Shown: positions 21,220-32,000 of the stretch, piece by piece
How positions within the stretch are numbered: position 1 is the stretch's first letter
Layout of the letters: each line of letters starts with the position of its first letter
Assembly: GCA_947396885.1 (NCBI GenBank)
Contig: OX377202.1
Coordinates: forward strand, 558,001-622,000
Direction of reading: 5' to 3'
Origin: Heligmosomoides polygyrus polygyrus
Lineage: Eukaryota > Nematoda > Chromadorea > Rhabditida > Heligmosomidae
Length of the DNA: 64,000 nucleotides
The notes under the pieces: model-generated
Seen by the model: the letters and a program-made list of their open reading frames with translations, nothing else
Told to the model about the DNA's origin: nothing
Databases searched by the model: none
Position numbers and translations under genes: made by a program

Positions 21220-22090
21220 TTTTATACCATTTCACGTCAAACTGGACTCCTATCGACGTGAGCTGGATAGTTTCGAAGTCAAATGAAATGAAGGGGTATG
21301 TGATCAAGGCAAATCTTCTCTTTTTATGAAATTTTGAAGTTCACCACAATGCAGTGCTGAAAATTTTATGAAATTTTGACCTTCCGCTGTTAAGACAATG
21401 GATAATGAACCTTATAATATTTCAAGATGCGATAAAACAGCATTTTTTGAACGTATGAGAAGAAGAGACCGCACCATACCCTCGTCTGGTAGATCGTCAT
21501 GATTTTCCTTTAACTAATGATGCGAATACTTCTCTCTTGTAACTGTAAAAAAGATATGTGTACGTTCTACAACTGCTTTTGTTGCACCGTCTACAAGTGC
21601 ATAAAAACGTAGAGAAGTTTTTTTGCGATCAATCAAAGGAAGATGGAGATGCTGGACGAGTGCATGGGGCCATCTATCTTTAAACGCACTGATAATTTGC
21701 GGTTTCCTGCACTTTAAAAGAAATTGTAACATGTTATTTTCCTTATTATAATAATAAGAATTTAATTAAACCTCAAACGGTGTGTTCGCTTCTTTGCGAA
21801 ACATGAATTATAAATTTCGCAAGAAAGCGATAGTGTTTTTTTAGACAGAAATTTCGATTCTCGTAATGGGTGTCTGGTTTAGACCTGTGTTATACTTCGG
21901 CGATGCCGTGTTGCGCGGGCTGCTACGCACTGTGGAGCAGTCCGCGTAACACTGTCGCCGACGTCGCCGACAGCAGCGTCGCCGAAGTATAACATAGGCC
22001 TTGATGAGGAACGCGATCACTTTCCTTTGAAGAATGGTCGATCTGATTTCAAAAGAGTGCAACTTACTTTGAAAAGTGTCTGGATGACGT
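21220..22090. repeat. R1 foldback repeat, copy 5 (with MITE inserted)
   Basis: Outer units CACGTCAAACTGGACTCC at 21234 and ACTTTGAAAAGTGTCTGG at 22066 are inverted. The hairpin cores are AGAGACCGCACCATACCCTC (21465) and GACGAGTGCATGGGGCC (21655). A 119-bp MITE at 21882-22000 sits in the right arm. Confidence 0.58.
21882..22000. mobile_element. Harbinger-like MITE, 119 bp
   Basis: Inverted ends GACCTGTGTTATACTTCGGC (left) and, in complement, GGCCTATGTTATACTTCGGC (right). It is flanked by TTA (21879-21881) and TTG (22001-22003), a duplication with one mismatch. The arms are nearly fully palindromic and it is noncoding. Confidence 0.82.
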
Positions 22091-22989
22091 TGGATGAAAG
22101 ATGTGACGATGGTATCTATAGATAAAATCGTGGATCACAAGATAGAGCAGGTGTGTGGTATTAATATGAATTCCCGCCACGTAGTGAAGCTAGGGATTCA
22201 ATAAAGCCAATATATAAAAGACGCGAAACCTGCTACGGAAGAACTACGTGATGGTAGCATTTACACCACCAATAACGAAACGAACCAAACGAGTGCTAAT
22301 GAAAGCCGTCGCGCAAGCGGCTTTTTTCGAATGTGGAATAGTCGGAGAACATTTTTTTTGCTGTACTGCAGAGGCTGCGATGCTGTGATATAGATAAAAT
22401 TAAGGTGAATTAGATTATGATGTCCGGATATCTGTAGCAAACAAATTTGGCACGCTACTTTCTGTTTTCTAACCAACTTCGGTCATTTTCCCAGAAAACA
22501 AAAACTGCCCAAAGTGACCAAAAAATCATAAAAAAAGAAATTCCACACACCCCTGATGGGCCCCTACCTTCTAGTGCTGCCCATATTCGCAACTAAGAAT
22601 GAAATGCATGAAGGAGTGATAGGTCTGTGTTTTCTTCAAAACTATTTTCTCGAATAATTCCAGAGCCGGTTCGTGTTTTCCGCCGCCCCGCCGGTACATG
22701 CTGTAGCACTCTTCTCTATTACCGCAATGTAACTCCAAGTGGAGGAACCCAATGTGATCTGGTGCTTACCCCTCCGTAGCGGCGGTTCATTCGTTGGCCG
22801 AATCGGCTCTCTAGTTTCTTCTTCCTCCCTAACCGCTGCTCCTGGTTCCCGTTTTCTTTCCTCGAGAAGAAACTCTGCGGCAACGGGAAAAGACGAGTGC
22901 CCTTCTCGCCAGTCGCTCTTTCTCACTGAATTTCCGAGCACATTTCGCATCGTGCGCTGCCGTTCGTGTCCAGTTCATGTTCGCTTAGA
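22091..22989 (+). promoter_or_regulatory. Upstream region of the tetraspanin gene
   Basis: About 900 bases between R1 copy 5 and the tetraspanin start codon. No TATA box or known operator is evident. TTCGCTTAG|A lies directly before the ATG at 22990 and could be a trans-splice acceptor, as is common for nematode mRNAs. This is inference only. Confidence 0.3.
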
Positions 22990-23058
22990 ATGACGATACA
23001 ACGGACCGGCGGAGACGGGGCGAAAATCGCGCTCATGATCTATACCGTACTGTTCTGG
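22990..23058 (+). CDS. Tetraspanin exon 1
   Basis: Encodes MTIQRTGGDGAKIALMIYTV then LFW, a short cytoplasmic tail and the start of TM1. The donor is TGG|GTGAGT at 23059. The ATG is the first after a possible AG acceptor one base upstream. Confidence 0.85.
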
Positions 23059-26000
23059 GTGAGTCCTTTGCTTCGTTTCAGAAACCCATGTTTTTAGAAT
23101 ATTTTGTTATTGTATTTTTTACATTAGCGTCGAAGGATAGCCTGCCATTGAACATCTTAACTGTTGCTCTCTACATCAGAATTTGTTGTCTTTTAAGACC
23201 TTTTTTGAAACGATGTTTATTCAGCTTTTTCCTTTATTTATTCGCTGCGACTTTCGTGGTTGGATAAGACAGCCCTGATTGTGTGCGATACGGCGTAAAC
23301 GCCAACGAAGTCACACGCAATATTGCACATATTCAGACTGTCGGACCCTCCCAATTAGGAAGACTTCTACTTGTTGTTAACTTTGGTGTTTTACATTTTT
23401 ATTTTATTTCATTTGCTTAATCCGTTTATTACTAAAGTGTTCAGACGTCGGGATTGGCTCTGCTGTTCGTCGGATTGTGGATGCTGTTGGACCCGAAACG
23501 AAACTACATTCTTCACCTAGTCGACTTCTCCGAAGACGACCCATTACTGGTCAGTTTGGGCTTCTTTTAAATTCTATTCAAATTGGGAGGGCGAACCTGT
23601 GTGAACCTCTCCCTATAGTCGACCTCCACCCGTGTTCAAACCTCTCCGATTTGCTCTCGCACTTCGTTGTCGTCACTTATCGGTCTTGGGCTTAAATGTT
23701 GGCCTCACCAAACTTGAACTACGCCCTTTTTTATGCATTTCATCCAAGCTGCTGCAAAAATCACCACGGCCGTCACCGATCACATCACCGACTTCATAGT
23801 GATGATGCCAGCCAATCAGAGTGCCGATCGTACACGCTTTCTGAATGGCAGGCCGGCTCAATACGGCCTGATTGGCTGGCATATTCCACCTTCAAATACT
23901 GCCCACATGCGCGACTAGGACCAGTTTGTGCTATATTGTGCATCACTTCTATGGTTATACAAGACGCAAAAGCGAAAAACACGGGTCAAACCTTGTGTTC
24001 GAGACCTCGTCCAGGTTAGGGCAATCTGTCTCCAGGTTTTGTGCTCAGTAGTTCAAAGCCGCCGTAGGTCATTTTCAAGATGCATGCACAACGATCACGC
24101 AAAAGTGGAATGCGTGGCGCATTCCGATTCAATTGAGCAACCAACGATTTCATCATTTCTCCAGATTTTAAAACACTTTTATGGTTTCAAAAACGCAATT
24201 GGCCTATTACTGCTTTTATAGTGGTATTACGCCGTCGATATACCTGATCGCTTCGCTAATTCTATTCCATCTATCCAAATAAAAATTATTTTTTGTGCAT
24301 TTTTTCCAGACTTTCGCCGCGTACATTGCCATAGTGGCCGGAGCGGCATCGCTGTTCGTTGGCTTCATCGGATGTTGCGGTGCGGTGCAGCGAATGCGAT
24401 GTCTGATCGTTGGGGTGGGTTCACGCGCGCGGTCGCTGTTCGGTTAGCCGCGTTCTTTGCCTTTTGTGCCCACCGTGGACTTCTATTTATCTTTGGAATT
24501 TCAGTTCATGCTGTGCCTGTTCGCGCTGTTTCTGGCTGACGTTAGTATTGGCACGTTGGCGCTCGTTTTTAGAAATAAGGTGAGGGTTTTTTCTGCATTT
24601 TTTCTCCTAAGCGCGTCAAGCTAGCTCCTGATTGAGTTAGAAGGAGCGTTGTTTCAGCAAACGTTTGTGCACTTCCAATTCGTCTGAAAATTTTTAAGAG
24701 TTGGCGACCGCTACGCAGGGGCAGTGCGCGGGATTGCCTGTTTAATGTTTGAAGTGGACGTCAAATGGGTTTTTTGTGTGATGTACATGGGAGTTTGATG
24801 TCTTAACCACCTATATTTGTACGTAGATTGGGATTTTTCGAAATGAACAGTACGAGGAAAACGTTTTGACATTCGAGTGTGGTGGCGAAGCGGTGAAGTG
24901 TTTTTTTTTTGTTGTTGTTGGTGTCATTGTCCTGTCTTGGTATGGTATGAGAGCCACCCTATCGCATATGTCCGCGTTTCTGTTCGTACATCCGCGCAAA
25001 ATCAACGGCACCTTCAATCTCTGCGTAGAGTTAACCATTTGAAGTGGAATTAACGTGAAGAATACGTTGACTGGTAGACGTGATTCTCACCAAATGATCT
25101 ATATCGATCGAAGGGTTGACGATTACCGATCAATATTAACGTTTTGTGTGTAGCTGGCTGGTCAAAGTGGGGGTTGATGAAGATGTTGATAGAAAATCGT
25201 TAGCGCTTAATACTGCCTCCCGATGGGGCAACATTGAGGTGAGACCAAGTAGAGCGGATAATTGTCAAGGGAAATCGATTTTATCTGCTCGTTGTGACGC
25301 CCCGTATTCGTGTCATCCCCCTAAAGGCGATGTCATCTATCGATTCGGCTAATTCGTCAGCATTTTGTGAAACCAGCTCTACGGCCATTTATTTTGCGCG
25401 GACGAGCGGAATGACAGACGGACAGTTTAAGTCTTCTGTATGTTCTAAGCTGTGCGCGCGTCTTAAATCGTCCAAGTTTGTGTTTTCCTGTTTTGTGAAC
25501 ACGAATGGTTTGACTGCCATGACTCTTATTTACAGCTACGGTATTTGTAAACTAACCGCCTAATTCCATCTGCAGTTCGCCAATGGTCAACTCACCGTCT
25601 ACATCAAGAACATGACTCATAATCGCTACAACCGTGATGCGTGGGTGAAGCCGTTGCTTGACACGGTGCAGTTCTATGTGAGTGCTGATGTTATTTGTTT
25701 GTTTGTGCTAACGTGTCGAAAAACGAGGAAGCGTGAGTTGCCCAAGGGCGGCTTATTGATCGCATCTCGAGGGCAGTAGATAACCGCGTAAGGAATCACT
25801 TGTGCAAGTGTTTACGATTCGGCTTCTCATTTCTTATCCTGAGCGATTGGTTCTTTTCGGGGAGTTTACGTTCAAGTCGTGGCGCAACGCGTTATCGATT
25901 AGGCCACATGAGTAATCAATATGAACGATTGACGCAATGTCGCGCCGTGCAGCAACGCGACTCTGAAAGCGTCTATTACTGCTTAAGGCCCCTGTTATAC

Positions 26001-29000
26001 TCCCGCGGGAGCTTCCGCGGATGGGCGGAAATCGCGTCGGGACCCCGCGCCGGGCCACTCGTCGCGGCCCGCCACGCCCGCCGTCCGCAGATCGCCGCCG
26101 ACAGACGACGAGAGGGGTGTTATACTTCCCGCCCGCGGGAGGGCAGCCGCACTGCACCCACCGCGGAAGGCTGTCATCCCGCGGAGTTCGGCGCGGGAAA
26201 CGCGCTCCGATGCTACGCTAGCCGCCCCGGGACGACGACAAACGTCCGCGGTGCACCGTCCGTCCGCAGACGTCCCGCGGAAGCTCCCGCGGGAGTATAA
26301 CAGGGGCCTAAAAGGTGAAAAACGAATCTAGTAGAACAGTATGTGACCTACGCGCGACATTGGAAACCTTTTCTAGTTCCTTTCCTCCCTACACCATTTT
26401 TTGTGCGCTTCCTGATCCGCTTTCGGACCGCGTTTGAGAGAGCTGGCTGTCTGTTTGTTTGATTAACCACGTTTGTTTTGCTTTTTATTTGTTTGTTGTA
26501 CTGGCTTGTGTTTCTACATCACCTGTTAAACCATTGCGTACTTATCTCCCTATCTTACTGCTTTTTTGTTTTTTGTTAATGATGAGGTGATAGAAGTATA
26601 GACGGGGTCTTAGACTGTGAGCGCTGTCGTGCGGATAAAATGCACCAGATATGCTAGCCGCGCGTGTATCTGTTAGAACCTGCTCATAGTTCGTGACGAC
26701 AGCGCCCGGAAAGTATGAACAGGCGACGGGAGCGATAGCGCTCGAGTATGTACAGGTTTCAGTGGCGATCGCTCGGTTTGATTCGATTTGCATGTTTTGT
26801 ACGAGCGACGAGTCGCTCTGGTCGCCAAGTGTGAACAGGTTCTTAATGCACAAAAGGCCGCACGCGACCGCAGCGCAGCCGAACCATTATCTGCTGAGTC
26901 TGAAGCTCTTACCTCGCTCCTGTTAGCTCGCTTCATCGGACTCGACGCTCGAAGATAACTTGAAGACCCTCGTATCCTTCTCCTACGGCGTCTCAATGGA
27001 GATGGAAGAGAACCGGAAGGTGACCACGATGCTCGACAAGCTCCAGTTCTACGTGAGTCTCCTTCCAGACGGTCGCCTAAGGACGGCCTGGGAAGTCGCC
27101 GCTTTCAGGAGGAGTGCTGCGGAGTATCGTCGGCCGACGACTACTTGGCGAGTCGCTGGATGGCGCTGGTGACGTCGGACCCGGCCTACGACAACGAGGA
27201 CTCGCCTCTGGTGCCGCTGTCGTGCTGCCGCCAGATTCTCGGCGCGTCGGCGCTGAATCCAGTGGCTCGAAGTCTGGCGCGATGCCAGCAGGCCAACGCA
27301 AAGAGCGTCTGGCGACACACAGCAGTGAGTTGGGGGGGGGGGGCGACTTCGAATGTGCAAGCGTACAGATCTCGGGAAATTCTGGTGGTGTGCTTGTTAC
27401 TGATGTCAACAAATGTTTGTTTTGTGTGATCTTTGTTGAAGTAAAGCTTTACCATGGTTGCTGTGCATTTATGGAAGATCTTTCACCCCCTCCCTGCAAG
27501 AAAACCCTGCCGCTTTTCACAGGAGGTTCATTTTCACTCATTTTCCTGTGTGTCTGTCCTGTCCGAGCTGTACTAACATCCTTGTTCGGTGTGTTTCAGC
27601 AGCAGTGCTGCGGTGGAGAGAGCCCTCGCGACTACCTGAACTCGTTCTGGTTCATCACGAACACCGAACGCGGCACGAGATCGTTCGTGCCGCCGTCGTG
27701 CTGCCGACAGTCGCAGATGGGTCGCGCCTGGGCGCCGGCGCCCATCGACCCGATGTGCACCACCTACGCCTACGACTCGCAGGCGTTCGCCAGTTCCGTG
27801 CACAACGTCGTGAGTGCTGAAGTCGCTAACAGTGTTTTAGAGACGCTAGGCTCGATGGGCGGAGTTTTTAGGCTGCTGTAGCTCCTCTTAGACTCCGCCC
27901 ATCGGATCTAGTGACGCGTTTCTGTCGAGTGTGTGGAGTGAAGATTCGGCAAGTCATACCATGGGGTCTCTTCATAGTCTGTGACGGAAGTGATCTACTA
28001 GTTCGATTAAACTGGGATGAATAATGGCAAGTGATTACTGGCGAACGCAAAAATCGATAAGTATGCCCTAGATTGACCAGTTCGCGGCCGTCGTGAACTA
28101 TGAACAGGTTCGTAGAGCTTGCAGTGTAATAGTTTTTTTAAAACTAATTTTTAACATGGTAAAAATAGCTTTTCAGATTTAATGTGATTGCCGTATTAGG
28201 TTGTATTTATTTTATCTCGTACTTTTTTAACGCCTTTTTAAAATGTTAACAGTATTTTTTCGTTCAAAATCAATATCAGTCAATTCATCCGAATTGAACT
28301 TAACTGAGCTTGGTCCTTAGCTACTATATTTAATTAATGAATGTTATTAGTTTCATTTACATGTCCTTAAGTTTTTCAGAACTATGATTTATATTCCTTT
28401 TTCAAAAATATAGAGCGCCAAATTTTTTTTTGTGTTTTATGTAGGCTTGTTTTATACAAATTTTAAGATTGCTTTGAAAATTACACAGTATAGTTTCAAT
28501 AACTTTATTTTGTTAACGTTTTTATATAGTGCAATTATTAGTTTTTCTATTTTCAAGAGAAAATCTTCGGTATGATTTATCTGTCACATATTGACGCACA
28601 CAGGTGGCTACCGTTTTTAGTTGGTTGTATATTTGATTCATTTGATACCACTTTCACCTCAAATTCGACGCTTCTGAAAGCAAGCTGAACATCTTTCAAG
28701 TCAAATAGGGTTCTCCCAGATTAAATCAAACACTCCCTAAGGAGGTTGAGATAAGTTTGCTCTTACCTTAGCAAAATTCAGTTCGATTTTGGAAATTTAC
28801 AATTTACGTGAGTATGAAGATTTGTGGGATCTTTAATTTCCCAGGAAAAATAACGGATCAAAGTTGAAGCGCAGAAAGAGAGCAATTTTTGAGTATATTA
28901 CCAAGAGTGATTGCGCCATGCACTCGTCTAGCGCGTCGCAATTTTGATGTCATTGATAGTGTAAATGTTGCTCAATTGAAACAGCAAAGTGCAGATATGT

Positions 29001-32000
29001 TGTTTCCTACCATCGTTTTTGTTTCGCCGCTGACTAGTGCGTAACTATATGCAAAGTGGATTTCCGTTGTTGATAAAAAGAAAGCCGGAACGTGCTGGAC
29101 TAGTGCGTTGTGCGACCTCGTATGGTAAAATACACTCAAAAATTGCTGCTTTTATGGATTTTAAAACAAGCTATGACCCATTATCTTTCCTGAAGTAAAA
29201 ATTATATAGAATTTCATACACTGCTTTCACTCACTTTTTGAGGCAGGTGAGTTATACATTTTTTAAAGGAATGATGTTACAAACGTTTTAAGACAAAGAA
29301 TATTTTGACCTTCGGAGAGTGTTGTTTCAAGCTGCATGTCGCTCGTTTTGATTTGGAAGATGGTCAGTTTGGTATTAGAGGTGTTCGTGCTGCTTTGACG
29401 GGTGTCTAATTTGCTTTAAGGAGTGCGAAATTTTACGTGAAAGTTGATCTTTCATCTTCGGTTCTTGTCCGCCATTTTGCTTCTGTTTAATTCAATTTTG
29501 CTCTCTAGCGTTTCTAATTTTGGACGACAGTTCATCCAGCTTTTTTCTTTCGAATTTGAAATTGAAACACCTGCCGTTTTCGGCGCGAAAGGACATTCGC
29601 CCAACATTTATTTGTCATTCATTATTTTATTCACTTTTTAAAAAACGACGTTTAATCCACATTAGTTTTCAAAGTTGATTTCCATACAAAATTCCCAAAG
29701 TTTTACATGGTGATGACTTTTGCCGAATCAGTGGGTTGATAATGATGAGGATTATGCATTGTGTACGCAGTAGACATTGGATCCGACACCGATTTTCCGG
29801 ATAATCGGATGATTCGGATAGGCCATTTTTTCAAACCCCGGATCTTCGGATGATTCAGATGAGGGCAACTTCAAAAACCCCGGATCTTCGGATGATTCAG
29901 ATGAGGGCAATTTTAGAAACCCCGGATCTTCGGATGATTCAGATAACGCCATTTTCGGCCGAGCCGGATTTCGGATATCCGATTCGGATACAACCGGATA
30001 AGTGATATAATAGGGGCATGCAACCTCTTAAAAACGGAACACATCAGTAATTCCGCATTTATTTCCTTGATCAATTGAAGTCACGAGCGCGAAAAGCAGC
30101 TTGGAGCGCCTCACCTTGAATTAAGTTGCTATATGCCCAGGTAGCAAGGCACATGAAAGCCCAGTTAGATTATATCTGGCCTAGCTTAGTTCACCAATGG
30201 AGTGGAACACACCAGCGCTACGTAAAAAATGTCGTATTTGGCTGCCTTACGAGGGGAGCTCTCCGCAAAGCTGTTTTGCGCTTCCAGAACAAACAAAAAT
30301 AGCTTTAAGACCCCAAAGAGCCAATACCGACTCAATAGTGAGTTGGTAATGCACAGCGAAGTCTTGTAAAGGACAATAATGAAACGATTCCGAAATGCCA
30401 CGCAAAAATTTTTTCGTGCTCTGAAAAGGGAAGGGTCTGAAGCGTATGTCTGAATGGAGAGAGCGAGTCATCCCACCATATATCTTATATAGGAATAATC
30501 GCCACTCCTCAATTAGTATAAAAATGTGTTTCTTTTCTTAACAAATCGATAAGCCCGAGGAGTAGAGGATCCTTCAAGTTACAGTGGATTCGGCGCCTCA
30601 CGAGTTCGGGAGTCTTGTACGCCTGCAATACCGCCGGCGGGAAGCGGCTCGTAGCGCAGTCGATAGCGACGTTGCTCCATGAGAGGGAGGTAGAGGGTTC
30701 GACTTTTCTGCGCTGCTGCATCTTTGCATTACAACTTATTGTTTGATTTGAGCGATTCTGACATCTGCACCATTTTAGATGTTTGCTGTGCAGTGTTTCC
30801 AAATGTATGCCATGCTGTGAGAGCAACTTTGTTGCCACTTGCTTATTACTGACCGGCTTTTTAACCAAAACTCAATTGAAAGCTGCTCAACATAACGATG
30901 TATGAACGTTTAACATCAGTGATACACAGACACAAAGTAGCCTTTGAATGGAACATAAGCACTGGTTACAATACGAGCAGCGCATAAAGGCTACTGGCTC
31001 CTTACAGTTTGCTTCCATATATGGACAAATGAGATCGGCTCCATAGGCGAATTCCAAGTGAAGACGTTCCCTTTCCTCTGAAACAAGAGTTCCAGCCGAA
31101 AACGTTATCATATGCCCACTGCTTGCCAGCCTTTCCACGTCTATCAGTTCATTTTGCGGATCCCAACCTTCTTCTGGTTTTCCACCACTTCCAGCCGTTC
31201 GTCTTCGTTAACTTCAAGTTGACGTGCTCCGAAGTCCTTGGGTATGCTAGCCGTTCGGTCAGGTTGGTGTCATTCCCATGAAGGCTGCTTATCTATCGGC
31301 GACTTTGTTAGTGTTAGGTTTTAGAGAACCCGTTTAGGTCAAATTCCGGGATCCACAGACTTTCTCGTTTTAACCACGTGTGACGTCACATCATGGTCTC
31401 CTTTGAAAATCCGAGCAGGATGTTTTACCCAAGGCCATTGGCCGATGTAAACAGACTGAGAGGAGCCTGCAGCATTTGTACCCTGCCCATTGTGTCCAGT
31501 GCTGCCTTATGTACGTTGTACCTGTGTATCAATGGTGTTGAATATTTATGTATCAACCTGTTGAGTACACCAGCATGCAACTGGAAAGTGCGCAGAAAAC
31601 ATCTGAAATGGTGTAGACGTCAGAATCCCTCAAATCTCAACCAATCATTTAAAAAGCAGGAATGCAGCAGCGCATGAGGATCGAACCCCGACGTTCCTCC
31701 CATGAAGCATCGTCACTACCCATTGCGCTCCGAGCTGCTTGCCGGCAGAGGCATCGTGGTCGTACAAGAACCCAAATTCGTGATGCGCCGTTCAATTGTG
31801 ACTTCAGGAACCCCCACTCCTTCGGTTTAACGACTTGGTAAAAATGAAACACATTTTATGCTAATCGAGGGGTGGCGATTATTCCTATTTAATAGGATGA
31901 CTCCCTCTCCCCGTTCAGATATTCGCTATCAGACCCTTCCCTGGTGAGAGAATTCCCGCCAAATGATTGCAAATCTGCCCGAAACAGTCAGGTTATCAAT

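Noticed and set aside
25150..25242. An exon-like stretch (DVDRKSLALNTASRWGNIE before GTGAGA) resembling an ankyrin half repeat inside the tetraspanin gene
   Set aside because: The similarity is weak, there is no partner exon, and inclusion between exons 4 and 5a would break the tetraspanin fold.
25800..26300. Open frame of 166 codons on the + strand and overlapping frames on the minus strand
   Set aside because: They fall inside the GC-rich palindromic MITE at 25987-26308 and have no protein-like features.
27114..27881. A single open frame of 255 codons through the tetraspanin 3' exons
   Set aside because: It crosses a clear intron and reads exon 6a in the wrong frame; only the exon 6b part is real.
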